DNA from: Ferrovibrio xuzhouensis
GTDB taxonomy: Bacteria > Pseudomonadota > Alphaproteobacteria > Ferrovibrionales > Ferrovibrionaceae
Length of the DNA: 64,000 nucleotides
Assembly (NCBI RefSeq): GCF_042648965.1
Contig: NZ_JBHRYJ010000001.1
Span: 1,488,001-1,552,000, forward strand
Direction of reading: 5' to 3'
How positions within the stretch are numbered: the stretch's first letter is position 1; each line of letters opens with the position of its first letter. Both the position numbers and the translations under genes were made by a program. The notes beneath the pieces are model-generated. The model was not told where the DNA came from. It made no database searches and saw nothing but the letters and a program-made list of their open reading frames with translations. Shown piece by piece: positions 53,695 through 62,484 of this stretch.

Positions 53695-54681
53695 TCAGGC
53701 GCCGGACATGCCATTCTCCCCGGTCCGGCGGAAACTGGCGCGGTACTGCGCCGGCGACACCCCCAGCCGCTCGCGAAACACGATGCGCATCCGGTCCGCC
53801 GTGCCGAAGCCGCTGGCATAGGCCACCGCCTTTAAGGGCTGGTCGTCGGCCTCGAGCAGGCGGCGGGCAGCATCGATGCGGGCCCGGTCGACGAAGTCAT
53901 GCGGCGTGATTCCGGTGGCCAGTACGAAATGGCGGGCGAAGTTGCGTGTACTCATGCCAGCGATCCCGGCCAGCGTCTGCAGCGTATGCCGCTCGCCGAC
54001 ATGGGCCATGACATGGGTCTGCACCCGCGCGATCGGGGAATCGTCCTGCACCGGCGCGACCAGGAAGGGGCTGAACTGCGACTGCCCGCCCTGGCGCTGC
54101 GCCACCACCACCAGGCGCTTGGCCACATCGACGGCAAGCCGCGGCCCGTGCCGCTCGCCGATCAATGACAGCGCGAGGTCGATGCCGGCCGTGATGCCGG
54201 CCGAAGTGACCAGCCGGCCGTCACGGATATAGATGCGGTCATGCTCGACCTGGGCGGCGGGGAACTGCGCGGCGAGCTGCGCCGCATTCTGCCAGTGCGT
54301 GGTCACCCGGCGGCCGTCGAGCAAGCCGGCGTGGCCGAGCGCAAAGGCACCGGTGCAGACCGAACCGTAGATCGCGGCACGATCCGGCGCGCGACACAGC
54401 CATTGCGTCAGCGCCGGATCCGGCGCGGCAACGGGCAGGGCGGGCCCGCCGGCAACCAGCAGGATCGCAAAATCGTCCCGGGCTTCCGCGAAGCTGACAT
54501 CGGCGGCGATCCGCATGCCGCTCGATGCGCGCAGGGGCTGCCGGTCCGCCGCCACCAGCACGACCTCATAGCCATCACCGGGTGCGATGAAAGCATTCGC
54601 TTCCATGAAGGCGTCGACCGGGCCGGCAATGTCCAGCGCCTGCACGCCGTCATGGATCGCGATCGCCACCTTCTGAACCAT
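53695..54681 (-). CDS. GlxA-family AraC-type regulator with DJ-1/PfpI-like domain
   Basis: 328 residues. The N-terminal DJ-1/PfpI-like domain (1-190) has the nucleophile elbow IYGSVCTGAFALGHAGLLDG with its cysteine. The C-terminal AraC HTH (about 215-315) reads LAGIAGMSTRNFARHF, then AYASGFGTADRMRIVFRERL. Relatives respond to amines or carnitine-like compounds. It is divergent from an HD-domain hydrolase gene, with 168 bp between, and probably controls it. Confidence 0.93.
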   Translation of the reverse strand: MVQKVAIAIHDGVQALDIAGPVDAFMEANAFIAPGDGYEVVLVAADRQPLRASSGMRIAADVSFAEARDDFAILLVAGGPALPVAAPDPALTQWLCRAPDRAAIYGSVCTGAFALGHAGLLDGRRVTTHWQNAAQLAAQFPAAQVEHDRIYIRDGRLVTSAGITAGIDLALSLIGERHGPRLAVDVAKRLVVVAQRQGGQSQFSPFLVAPVQDDSPIARVQTHVMAHVGERHTLQTLAGIAGMSTRNFARHFVLATGITPHDFVDRARIDAARRLLEADDQPLKAVAYASGFGTADRMRIVFRERLGVSPAQYRASFRRTGENGMSGA

Positions 54682-54849
54682 GGGTCCCCCCGCCGGGCTG
54701 CCGCTGGCCTGAAATGCCGTGTCATTGGCGCGATCCGGCGGGCCGGCGATGTTGCTGCCGGCGGCCGGCCCGCCAGATAAATCATGTCAGGTGATGGCGC
54801 GGCAGGAAACGGTTCCGGCGCCATTTACGATCCGAAGGAGTGACTGCAC

Positions 54850-55491
54850 ATGACCCAGACAATCGCCGGCATCCACGTGCCCGACAGCGCGCTGGCGCGC
54901 GCCGCCACCCAGCTGGTCCGCGATACCGAGGACGATCTGCTCTACAATCACAGCCGCCGGGTTTTTTTCTGGGGCGCGCTCACCGGTGAACGCAAGACCC
55001 TGAAGTACGACCCCGAACTGCTCTATATCGGCGCGATGTTCCATGACATGGGCCTGACCGCGGCGCATGCCAGCCCCGACCTGCGCTTCGAGGTCGATGG
55101 CGCCAATGCCGCCCGCGCATTCCTGAAGGGCTATGGCGTGCCGGAACGCGATATCGAGGATGTCTGGGCGTCCATCGCCCTGCACACCACGCCCGGCATC
55201 CCCGAACACATGCGGCCGACCATCGCGCTGGTCACCGCCGGCGTCGAGATGGATGTGCTCGGCATCGCCTATGACGACTTCACTCATGACCAGCGCGATC
55301 ATGTCTGCACCCATCATCCGCGCGAGGCGGATTTCAAGGAGAGCATCATCGACCATTTCGCCGATGGCATCCGCAGCAAACCACTGACCACCTTCGGTAA
55401 CGTCAAGGCCGATGTGCTGGAGATGAAGCTGCCGGGTTACCGGCGGCAGAATTTCTGTTCGATCATCCTGGGTTCGGCCTGGCCGCACTGA
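54850..55491 (+). CDS. HD-domain hydrolase, cyanamide hydratase-like
   Basis: 213 residues with one HD domain. The metal ligands are H (YNHSRRVFFWG), HD (GAMFHDMGL) and a later Asp (MDVLGIAYDD region). The layout SRRVFFWGALTGE...DPELLYIGAMFHDMGL is close to the cyanamide hydratase-like group of HD proteins. AAGGAG stands nine bases before the ATG. It lies opposite a GlxA-type regulator. A nitrile- or cyanamide-type substrate is inferred from the family only. Confidence 0.85.
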   Translation: MTQTIAGIHVPDSALARAATQLVRDTEDDLLYNHSRRVFFWGALTGERKTLKYDPELLYIGAMFHDMGLTAAHASPDLRFEVDGANAARAFLKGYGVPERDIEDVWASIALHTTPGIPEHMRPTIALVTAGVEMDVLGIAYDDFTHDQRDHVCTHHPREADFKESIIDHFADGIRSKPLTTFGNVKADVLEMKLPGYRRQNFCSIILGSAWPH

Positions 55492-55605
55492 GGCCCCGGC
55501 GGCGGAGGTCTCCTGCCCCCACCCTGCTGCCGCCCCGGCATCTCCCCCGGGTTTTTTTAACTGGCCGACGATGAAGGGCCGGTTCCGCCTTGAGAGGTCA
55601 GGAGG

Positions 55606-55618
55606 GTTATATTATAAC
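55606..55618 (+). promoter_or_regulatory. Zur box
   Basis: GTTATATTATAAC, a palindrome around a central base, followed by ATT as in alphaproteobacterial Zur sites (TGTTATANTATAACA). It lies 38 bp upstream of the znuA-like start, so zinc-bound Zur should repress the gene. Confidence 0.85.
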
Positions 55619-55655
55619 ATTCCAAGTTCTGACCGCCCAACCCGGAGCTTCCCCC

Positions 55656-56603
55656 ATGCGTCTGTCCCTCCGCCACCTTTGCGCCGCCGGCCTGCTGGCC
55701 GTTGCCGCCACTGCCGCCTCCCCCGCCCTGGCCGCGCCGCGCCAGGTGGTCGCCACCTTCAGCGTGCTCGGCGACATGGTGAAGGAAATCGGCGGCAATG
55801 ATGTGCATGTGATTACCCTGGTGCCGCCGGGCGGCGACGCCCATGTCTACCAGCCGAAACCGGGCGATGCGAAAAACATCGCCCGCGCCGACCTCGTCGT
55901 GGTCAATGGTCTCGGCATGGAAGGCTGGATCGACCGGCTGATCTCGGCGTCCGGCTACAAGGGCCGCATCGCCACCGCCTCGACCGGCGTGAAGCCGCAG
56001 ACCATGAGCGAGGACGACGACGACGATCACGACAGCAAGGCTGCCGCCAAGGATGACGGCAAACCGCATATCGTCACCGATCCGCATGCCTGGCAGAATG
56101 TCGCCAACGGCGCCATTTATATCCGCAACATCGCCACGGCGCTCAACGCCATCGATCCGGCCCATGCCGCCGATTACGAAGCCCGCACCACCGCCTATCT
56201 CGCCGGCCTGAAGGACCTCGATGCCTGGGTGAAGACCCAGATCGCAACGGTGCCGGAAGCCAAGCGCCGCATCATCACCTCGCATGATGCCTTCGGCTAT
56301 TTCGGCTCGGCCTATGGCATCAGCTTCCTGGCGCCGCTCGGTATCAGCACCGATGCCGACCCCAGCGCCGCCCATGTCGGCCAGCTGATCAAGCAGATGC
56401 GTGCCGAACACATCAAGGCGCTGTTCATCGAGAATATGACCGATCCGCGCCTGGTGCAGCAGCTCGCGCGCGAGGCGCATGCCGCGGTCGGCGGCACGCT
56501 GTATTCGGATTCGCTGTCGAAAGCCGGCGGCCCGGCCGATACCTATGTGAAGATGTTCCGCAACAACGTGCCCGAGATGGTCGCGGCCATGCAGAAGAAC
56601 TGA
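55656..56603 (+). CDS. Zinc ABC transporter substrate-binding protein, ZnuA-like
   Basis: 315 residues. A signal peptide ends near residue 27. Metal ligands follow the cluster A-I pattern: His in GGDAHVYQPKPGD, His in TDPHAWQNV and His in TSHDAFGYF, with Asp near the C-terminus (YSDSLSK). A short acidic/His loop (EDDDDDHDSK) sits where ZnuA proteins carry a His-rich loop, but it is Asp-rich. The ATPase and permease (ZnuB, ZnuC) are not adjacent, so it is an orphan binding protein, or its partners lie elsewhere. Confidence 0.93.
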   Translation: MRLSLRHLCAAGLLAVAATAASPALAAPRQVVATFSVLGDMVKEIGGNDVHVITLVPPGGDAHVYQPKPGDAKNIARADLVVVNGLGMEGWIDRLISASGYKGRIATASTGVKPQTMSEDDDDDHDSKAAAKDDGKPHIVTDPHAWQNVANGAIYIRNIATALNAIDPAHAADYEARTTAYLAGLKDLDAWVKTQIATVPEAKRRIITSHDAFGYFGSAYGISFLAPLGISTDADPSAAHVGQLIKQMRAEHIKALFIENMTDPRLVQQLAREAHAAVGGTLYSDSLSKAGGPADTYVKMFRNNVPEMVAAMQKN

Positions 56604-56631
56604 CAGCAGGAAACCTGATCTGCGCGCTGCA

Positions 56632-56660
56632 CCCGGTTGCGGCCATTGGTCGCAACCGGG
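56632..56660 (+). other. Hairpin between znuA-like gene and DUF1007 gene
   Basis: Ten-pair stem CCCGGTTGCG/CGCAACCGGG with a nine-base loop, no U-run. It may reduce read-through or protect the upstream mRNA. Confidence 0.6.
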
Positions 56661-56708
56661 CCCGCGGCATCGGGTTTATGATCCGCCGGTCTTCCCTGGG
56701 GCGGATTC

Positions 56709-57326
56709 GTGTTTTCCTTCCGGCATCCGGCGAGCCTCGCCACCCTGCTGTTCGGCTTCCTTCTGGCAGCGCCCGCCGCGCTGGCGCATCCGCATGTCTG
56801 GGTCGATTACACGGTGACCGGCCTGTTCACCGGCAAGACGCTGACCGCCCTGCGCGAGGAATGGCACTTCGACGAGGATTTCAGCGCCACCGTGCTGCAC
56901 GACATCCTCGGCGAGAAGACTGCAAAGAAAGCCGCGCCTCCCTTCTCCGCCGCCGAGATCCGTGCCCTGCATGACAAGGCCTTCGAGAACCTGAAGGACT
57001 ATCACTATTTCCATCACGTCTGGATCGACGGCCAGGCGATGACGGCCGGCCGCGTGCGCGACTTCACGGCGCGGCGCGACGGCGATCGGCTGGTCTATGC
57101 CTTCACCTATGATCTGTCGCAGCCGGTCGATCCGGCAGCCGTGCAGGTCGAGATCGGCATCTGGGACGACAGCTATTACGTCGACGTCGGCCCCGTCGAG
57201 CATCGCGTTGCCACCGGGCTGGAGAATCCGCCGGCACCCACCTGCAGGATCGCCATAGCGCCGGACAAGACACGGCCGATCTATTTCGGCTCGGTCTTTC
57301 CACCCACCATCCGTATCGCCTGCTGA
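56709..57326 (+). CDS. DUF1007 family exported protein
   Basis: 205 residues with a signal peptide ending at ALA, then HPHVWVDYTV, the family's conserved histidine start. Further features are EWHFDEDFSATVL and KDYHYFHHVW, rich in possible metal ligands. DUF1007 proteins often sit beside NicO-type metal transporters, as here (stop seven bases before the next ATG), and are thought to bind the metal in the periplasm. The start is GTG at 56709. Function is inferred from context. Confidence 0.88.
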   Translation: MFSFRHPASLATLLFGFLLAAPAALAHPHVWVDYTVTGLFTGKTLTALREEWHFDEDFSATVLHDILGEKTAKKAAPPFSAAEIRALHDKAFENLKDYHYFHHVWIDGQAMTAGRVRDFTARRDGDRLVYAFTYDLSQPVDPAAVQVEIGIWDDSYYVDVGPVEHRVATGLENPPAPTCRIAIAPDKTRPIYFGSVFPPTIRIAC

Positions 57327-57333
57327 GATCGCC

Positions 57334-58344
57334 ATGCCGCTGCCTCGCCTGTGCCTGTTGCTGATCGCCCTGCTGTTACCGCTGCTGCTGTTGCAGCCGG
57401 CCCGTGCTGCCGATTATTTCGGCAAGCCGGATGCGACGGAAAAAGCGACGAATGGTCCGGCCGTCACAGCGTCGATCACCCTGCCGGCGCCGCTGGCCCG
57501 TGCGCTCGGTGTTGTCGTCTCCCTGCAGAGCGCGCTGAATGCCAAGCTGCGGGCCGCCCTGGCAGCGGCGCGCGACGGTACATCCTGGCGCCCGGCTTTC
57601 GCTATCGTGCTGCTGTCGTTTCTCTATGGTGTGTTCCATGCGGTAGGCCCCGGCCACGGCAAGGCGGTGCTCGGCAGCTATTTCCTGACCCGGCGGGCCC
57701 AGGTACTGCACGGCCTCGGCGCCAGTTTCCTGTCCGCCGCGGTGCAGGCGGTCTCCGCCATCGTGCTGGTCGGCCTGCTGATCGCGGTGTTCGACGTCAG
57801 CGCACGGCGCATCCTCGATCATGCCGCGACCTTGGAGATGCTGAGCTACGGCGCCATCATGCTGCTCGGGCTGTGGATGGCCTGGGGCATCGCCAGCGGC
57901 CGGCATCATTGCCATGCACATGGCCACGCGCACGACCATGCCCACGATCATGACGGCCATGATCACGACCATGCCCACGATCACGCACACCGGCCGGCCC
58001 TGCGCCAGCGCTGGCCGCTGCTGATGACCAGCGTCGCCGTCGGCCTGCGCCCCTGTTCGGGCGCCATCCTGGTGCTGCTGTTCACGCTCGCCAACGGCAT
58101 GCTGCTGACCGGCGTGGTCTCGACGTTTGCCATGGCGTTCGGCGTGGCGCTGACCGTCAGTATTGTCACGCTGGCCTCGCTCGGCCTGCAGCGCTCTGCC
58201 ACGCTGGCCGGCGGCCGCATGACGGCACTGGCCGGCCGGCTCTACCGCGGCGCGGCGCTCGCCGGCGCGCTGCTGATCGCGCTGCTCGGCGCGCTGCAGC
58301 TGCTGGCCTTCTGGACCGGACTGATCACGCCGATGGCCGGCTGA
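57334..58344 (+). CDS. NicO family metal transporter
   Basis: 336 residues, about seven helices with an N-terminal signal-like helix. Helix motifs are FLYGVFHAVGPGHGKAVLGSY (His-x5-GHGK) and GLRPCSGAILVLLFTLANG. A loop of histidine and aspartate (about 188-214, HAHDHAHDHDGHDHDHAHD) lies between helices, typical of RcnA/NicO proteins. They move nickel or cobalt, usually outward. Because the unit follows a Zur-boxed znuA-like gene, a zinc role cannot be excluded. No nickel enzyme gene is adjacent. Confidence 0.92.
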   Translation: MPLPRLCLLLIALLLPLLLLQPARAADYFGKPDATEKATNGPAVTASITLPAPLARALGVVVSLQSALNAKLRAALAAARDGTSWRPAFAIVLLSFLYGVFHAVGPGHGKAVLGSYFLTRRAQVLHGLGASFLSAAVQAVSAIVLVGLLIAVFDVSARRILDHAATLEMLSYGAIMLLGLWMAWGIASGRHHCHAHGHAHDHAHDHDGHDHDHAHDHAHRPALRQRWPLLMTSVAVGLRPCSGAILVLLFTLANGMLLTGVVSTFAMAFGVALTVSIVTLASLGLQRSATLAGGRMTALAGRLYRGAALAGALLIALLGALQLLAFWTGLITPMAG

Positions 58345-58356
58345 AGACAAAACGAA

Positions 58357-58388
58357 AGGCGGGACACCGCAGCGTCCCGCCTGTTTTT
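58357..58388 (+). terminator. Terminator after the NicO gene
   Basis: Stem AGGCGGGAC/GTCCCGCCT with an eight-base loop, then G and five Ts. The GAAA ahead of the stem gives partial function for the convergent NDUFA9-like gene. Confidence 0.9.
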
Positions 58389-58407
58389 ATTCCACCCGTT
58401 CGCGCCT

Positions 58408-59373
58408 TCAGCTGAAGCGCGGCTCGAACTTTCCGCCGCCACGGCGATAGCGATACAGATACGTGCCGATCACCGCCTCGAGCGGGGTCGGCTCGGTGAT
58501 GCCGAGATCGGCCAGCGTCTTCGCCCCCGGCGCCACCACGTTGTCGTGCTTCAAGAGCTCGATCTGGTCGCGGGTGAGCGGCGGCGGGAACAACGGCTGC
58601 AGTTCCATCAGCAGGGCGAGCGGTTTGAGCAGCGCGCCGGGGATCGGCAGCAGCAGGCGCTTCTTGTGGATCTCGGCCAGGGTCATCTGCAGCAACTCGC
58701 GGAAGCTGTGCACGCTGGGGCCGCCAAGTTCGAAGGTCTGGCCGGCGGCGGCCGGATCGGTCAGCGCGCGGACGATGGCTTCCGCCACGTCGCCGACATA
58801 GACCGGCTGGAATTTGGTATGGCCGCCATCGACCAGCGGCAGCACCGGGGCCAGCGCCGCCATCGCGGCGAAACGGTTGAAGAAATCGTCCTCCGGGCCG
58901 AACACCACGCTGGGGCGGATGATCGCCGCCTGCGGCATGTGGCGGCGCACGCCGGCCTCGCCCTGGGCCTTGCTGCGTGCATAGGCCGAGCGGCTTTCGG
59001 CAGCGGCGCCGATCGCCGAGACCTGCACCATATGCTGCACGCCGGCTTCCTTGGCACAGAGCGCGATCACCTCGGCACCGCGCGCCTGCACCGCGCCGAA
59101 TTTCTGCGCGCCGCTCTGATGGAGGATGCCGACGCAGTTGATCACATAATCGGCGCCGGCCACCGCCTGCTGCACCGAGCGCGGCATGCGGATATTGGCC
59201 TGCACGATGTCGATCTGGCCGACATTGCCCATCGGCTTGAGGAACAGACCCTCGTCGGGCCGGCGGATGGCAACACGCACCCGGGCGCCCTGTTCGGCCA
59301 GCCGCTTGACCACATAGCGGCCGATAAAGCCGGAGCCGCCGAAAACGGTGACAAGCTTGTTGCGCAGCGACAT
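58408..59373 (-). CDS. NDUFA9-like NAD(P)-binding oxidoreductase
   Basis: 321 residues, atypical short-chain dehydrogenase of the complex I NDUFA9 type. The cofactor loop is VTVFGGSGFIGRYVVKRLAE at the N-terminus. Further markers are GADYVINCVGIL, VSAIGA, and YARSKAQGEAGVRR in place of the canonical YxxxK (Y-A-R-S-K). Alphaproteobacterial homologues are the bacterial counterparts of the mitochondrial complex I accessory subunit. The start at 59373 has GGGGAA upstream. It stands alone, convergent with NicO. Confidence 0.92.
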   Translation of the reverse strand: MSLRNKLVTVFGGSGFIGRYVVKRLAEQGARVRVAIRRPDEGLFLKPMGNVGQIDIVQANIRMPRSVQQAVAGADYVINCVGILHQSGAQKFGAVQARGAEVIALCAKEAGVQHMVQVSAIGAAAESRSAYARSKAQGEAGVRRHMPQAAIIRPSVVFGPEDDFFNRFAAMAALAPVLPLVDGGHTKFQPVYVGDVAEAIVRALTDPAAAGQTFELGGPSVHSFRELLQMTLAEIHKKRLLLPIPGALLKPLALLMELQPLFPPPLTRDQIELLKHDNVVAPGAKTLADLGITEPTPLEAVIGTYLYRYRRGGGKFEPRFS

Positions 59374-59545
59374 GACGGATTCCCCTGCCTGGCACGAAAC
59401 CCCGGCCAACCCGGCCGGGGGATGGAAGCTATGCGCCGGACTATAGCGATTTCCACCCCGCCGCCAATGCTTTGCGCCGCCGCGGCAACGGTTTAGGCTG
59501 GCCCGGCCGGACAGAATCCGGCTGGGATTCGAGGAGGATAGGGTC

Positions 59546-59767
59546 ATGGCGGGCGGATTGCCGCGGCTGATCGGCCTGGTTCTGGTGCTGGCCGCCTACT
59601 GCCTGCCGGCCCTGCTGGCCTGGCGCCGGCGCCATCCTTTGCGGCAGCGCATCCTGGTCGCCAATGTGCTGTTCGGCTGGACGGTGATCGGCTGGCTGAT
59701 CTGCCTCGCCGTCGCGCTCGACCTGCGCCCCGCCCGGCTGCTGCGGCGCCGGCTACGCGCGCCTTGA
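59546..59767 (+). CDS. Superinfection-immunity-like small membrane protein
   Basis: 73 residues with two helices (about 8-26 and 40-58). The sequence ANVLFGWTVIGWLICLAVAL has the N-x-x-x-G-W-T-x-x-G-W signature of the family that includes the T4 Imm superinfection-immunity protein. GAGGAGG lies seven bases before the ATG. Chromosomal copies are common and their role is not known to be antiviral. Confidence 0.85.
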   Translation: MAGGLPRLIGLVLVLAAYCLPALLAWRRRHPLRQRILVANVLFGWTVIGWLICLAVALDLRPARLLRRRLRAP

Positions 59768-59885
59768 AATCGAACCCGGATGATGCGATCCAAGATAATC
59801 AAGATAATATCGAGTATATACCAAATGCCCGTGTTCCATCAGACCGCACCAAGGCATGGGAGAAGGCTGCCGCCGGTATGAAGGT

Positions 59886-61211
59886 ATGAAACTGTCGCAA
59901 TGGTCGGGTTCCCTGGTGATGGCGGCGGTCGCGGCGGCCGGCCTGGTGCTGTCCTTCGTGGCCTACGAAGCCTCCGGCGGCTGGGCATGGCTCGTCATCG
60001 GCCTGCTGCTCACCGGCGCGCTTCTGCTGGCCTTCGGCATCAGCTTCCGCGCCACTGCGCGTGCCGAGCGCCGGGCCGCCGAGCGCTTCCGCGCCGTCAT
60101 CGACAATGCCCATGACGCGATCATCGCCATCAACGCCCAGGGCCGCATCGAGACCTTCAACCCGGCCGCCGAGCGCATCTTCGGCTACAATCCAGACGAG
60201 GTGATCGGCCGCAATGTCCATGTGCTGATGCCCGAGCCGTATCACGGCGAGCATGACGGCTATCTGCACAACTATGTCACCACCGGCAAGGCAAAGATCA
60301 TCGGCACCGGCCGCGAGGTCGAGGCGCGCCACAAGGACGGCCGCGTCTTTCCGATCGATCTTTCTGTGGGCGAGATGAGCGGTGCCAGCGGCCGCGGCTT
60401 CATCGGCATCATCCGCGACATCACCGAGCGCCACGAGGCCAAAAGCCGCGAGCGCGAACTGACCGCCGAGCTGGTGCATATCTCGCGGCTCAGCGCCATG
60501 GGCGAACTGGCTTCGTCGCTGGCCCATGAACTGAACCAGCCGCTGACCGCGATCATGAATTATGCCGAGGCGGCGCGGCAGATCGCCGAAACCGCCGGCC
60601 CCGCCGTGCCGGCCAAGGTGCCCGAATTCCTCGGCAAGGCCGTCGCCCAGGCCGAACGGGCCGGCCAGATCATCCGCCGCCTGCGCAGCTTCGTCGAGAA
60701 GGGTCCGGTCGAACGCAGCCCTGAAGACCTGAACCGTGTGGTGATCGATGCCAGCAATCTCGCCGCCATTGGCGCCCGGGTCGACGGCATCCGCGTGCAG
60801 TTCGATCTCGACGATGGCCTGCCGCCAGTCAGCATCGACAAGATCCAGATCCAGCAGGTGGTGGTGAACCTGGTGCGCAACGCCGTCGAGGTATTGCGCG
60901 ACGCGGACCGCCGCGAGCTGGTGATCAGCACCCGTGCCGAGGGCGGCGGCCTCGAGGTCGCCATCTGCGATACCGGCCCGGGTATCGCGCCGGAGATCGC
61001 CGAGCGGCTGTTCACGCCATTTGTCACCAGCAAGCAGGACGGCATGGGCATCGGGCTGTCGATCAGCAGTTCGATCGTCGAAGCCCACGACGGCCGCCTG
61101 TGGGCCGAACCCAATCCCGACGGCGGCACCGTCTTCCGCTTCCGGCTGCCCGGGCAACCCGCCGGCGAAAAGACGGCCGATGAACAGACCGGTGAGGGAG
61201 CCGGCCCATGA
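59886..61211 (+). CDS. fixL: Oxygen-sensing histidine kinase FixL
   Basis: 441 residues. Two N-terminal helices (about 11-26 and 33-53), a haem PAS domain (about 65-185) and a kinase. The haem-binding helix is VHVLMPEPYHGEHDGYLHNY, with the proximal His at residue 123; the FixL-type TGKAKIIGTGREVEARHKDG and LSVGEMSG follow. The phospho-acceptor His is residue 214 (SLAHELNQPL). Deoxy haem would switch the kinase on. An ATG at 59856 is also in frame, and neither has a well-spaced ribosome site. It overlaps fixJ by four bases. Confidence 0.94.
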   Translation: MKLSQWSGSLVMAAVAAAGLVLSFVAYEASGGWAWLVIGLLLTGALLLAFGISFRATARAERRAAERFRAVIDNAHDAIIAINAQGRIETFNPAAERIFGYNPDEVIGRNVHVLMPEPYHGEHDGYLHNYVTTGKAKIIGTGREVEARHKDGRVFPIDLSVGEMSGASGRGFIGIIRDITERHEAKSRERELTAELVHISRLSAMGELASSLAHELNQPLTAIMNYAEAARQIAETAGPAVPAKVPEFLGKAVAQAERAGQIIRRLRSFVEKGPVERSPEDLNRVVIDASNLAAIGARVDGIRVQFDLDDGLPPVSIDKIQIQQVVVNLVRNAVEVLRDADRRELVISTRAEGGGLEVAICDTGPGIAPEIAERLFTPFVTSKQDGMGIGLSISSSIVEAHDGRLWAEPNPDGGTVFRFRLPGQPAGEKTADEQTGEGAGP

Positions 61212-61846
61212 GTGGCGGGCGCATGGTGTTCATCGTCGATGACGATGAATCAGTCCGGGAATCGCTGACGGCGCTGCTGGAGACCCAGGGCCTGAACGCG
61301 CTGGCCTTCGCCTCTGCCGAGGCTTTCCTGCTCGGCTACCAGCCCATCGCTCCGGCCTGCGCCGTGGTCGACATCCGCATGCCCGGCATGGATGGCCTCG
61401 CCCTGCTGGAACACCTGCGCAGCCGGGGCATTGCACTGCCCGTCCTGGTGATGACCGGCCATGGCGATGTGCCGCTGGCTGTGCGGGCGATGAAGGCCGG
61501 CGCCGCCGACTTCATCGAAAAGCCTTACAGCAACGCCACCCTGCTGGATTCCATCGGGCGCGCGCTGGCCGCCGCCCAGGCCGGGCAGGCGGTGCAGATC
61601 GATCCCGACGACACACGGACCCGCATCGCCGGGCTGACGCCGCGCGAACGCGACATCCTGCAGCAACTTGTGGTCGGTCATCCCAACAAGATTATCGCCT
61701 ACCACCTGAATATCAGCCCGCGCACGGTGGAAATACATCGTGCGAATGTGATGAAGAAGATGAACGCCGACAGCCTGTCGCATCTGGTCCGCATGGCGCT
61801 GGGTGTCGGTTTCACCAGCGGCGAAGGCATGCCGGAGGCCCGATAA
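61208..61846 (+). CDS. fixJ: Response regulator FixJ
   Basis: 212 residues. The receiver (1-125) has the acidic triad IVDDDES and phosphoacceptor Asp55 (VVDIRMPGMDG), with Lys in FIEKPY. The LuxR-type HTH is GLTPRERDILQQLVVGHPNK and SPRTVEIHRANVMKKM. It is phosphorylated by FixL under low oxygen and activates fixK-type genes. ATGA overlap with fixL. Confidence 0.95.
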   Translation: MSGGRMVFIVDDDESVRESLTALLETQGLNALAFASAEAFLLGYQPIAPACAVVDIRMPGMDGLALLEHLRSRGIALPVLVMTGHGDVPLAVRAMKAGAADFIEKPYSNATLLDSIGRALAAAQAGQAVQIDPDDTRTRIAGLTPRERDILQQLVVGHPNKIIAYHLNISPRTVEIHRANVMKKMNADSLSHLVRMALGVGFTSGEGMPEAR

Positions 61847-61884
61847 GTATAGTCCCTTAATTGCATGACCGGGTGGCAGGATGC

Positions 61885-62277
61885 ATGTATCACCCTGTCA
61901 TGATGCAGAACGCCGCAGCCAACATCTATGTGATCGACGACGACGAGGTCGTCCGCGATTCGCTGATTGCGCTGCTCGAAGTGCGCGGCTATGTCGCCCG
62001 CGATTTCGAATCCGGCGACCGCTTCCTCGGTGAAAATCCCGATCTGGCCGGCTGCTGCATCATCCTCGACGTCCACATGCCCGGCATGACCGGCATGGAG
62101 GTGCTGCGCCGGATTCGCCAGCGCAGCCCAAGCGTGCCGGCGATCCTGATCACCGGCCGCCGCGACGGCCAGATCCAGGCCCAGGCCGAGGAACTCGGCG
62201 CCCTGGCCCTGCTGGACAAGCCGCTGTCGCACAGCCTGCTGTTCGGCGCCATTGAACAGGCTTTCACCGCCCTCTGA
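61885..62277 (+). CDS. Lone receiver-domain protein downstream of FixJ
   Basis: 130 residues, one receiver domain. Acidic pocket IDDDEVV, phosphoacceptor in ILDVHMPGMTG, switch Thr in LITGRRDGQ and conserved Lys in LLDKPL, so it should be phosphorylated. It has no output domain. It could be a phosphate sink or a competitor for FixL (inference). Start codons at 61885 (AGG four bases upstream), 61900 and 61903 compete. Confidence 0.9.
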   Translation: MYHPVMMQNAAANIYVIDDDEVVRDSLIALLEVRGYVARDFESGDRFLGENPDLAGCCIILDVHMPGMTGMEVLRRIRQRSPSVPAILITGRRDGQIQAQAEELGALALLDKPLSHSLLFGAIEQAFTAL

Positions 62278-62290
62278 TCCACAAGGCAAT

Positions 62291-62350
62291 CTGCAGTTTG
62301 ACCGGCTGCAGCATGTCTGGCTGCAGCATGCCTGACTGCAGCACGCCCGG
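62291..62350. repeat. Four 15-bp tandem repeats (CTGCAG units)
   Basis: Units begin at 62291, 62306, 62321 and 62336, for example CTGCAGCATGTCTGG and CTGCAGCATGCCTGA. They start 14 bases after the receiver stop. The array has no frame on either strand of its own. Confidence 0.85.
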
Positions 62351-62386
62351 CCGTGCCCGCGGCGTGGCCGGTTATGCGTGCGGCAT

Positions 62387-62423
62387 AAAAAACCGGCAGC
62401 AGCGGGGGGAGCGCTGCTGCCGG
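62387..62423 (-). terminator. Terminator of fixK
   Basis: On the minus strand an 11-pair stem, CCGGCAGCAGC/GCTGCTGCCGG, followed by six Ts (62392-62387). It lies 62 bases beyond the fixK stop. Confidence 0.92.
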
Positions 62424-62484
62424 CCGGGGATGCTGCCGAAACCTGGCAGCCGGGGGAACCACAGGGACGCGCGGACCGCGGCGA

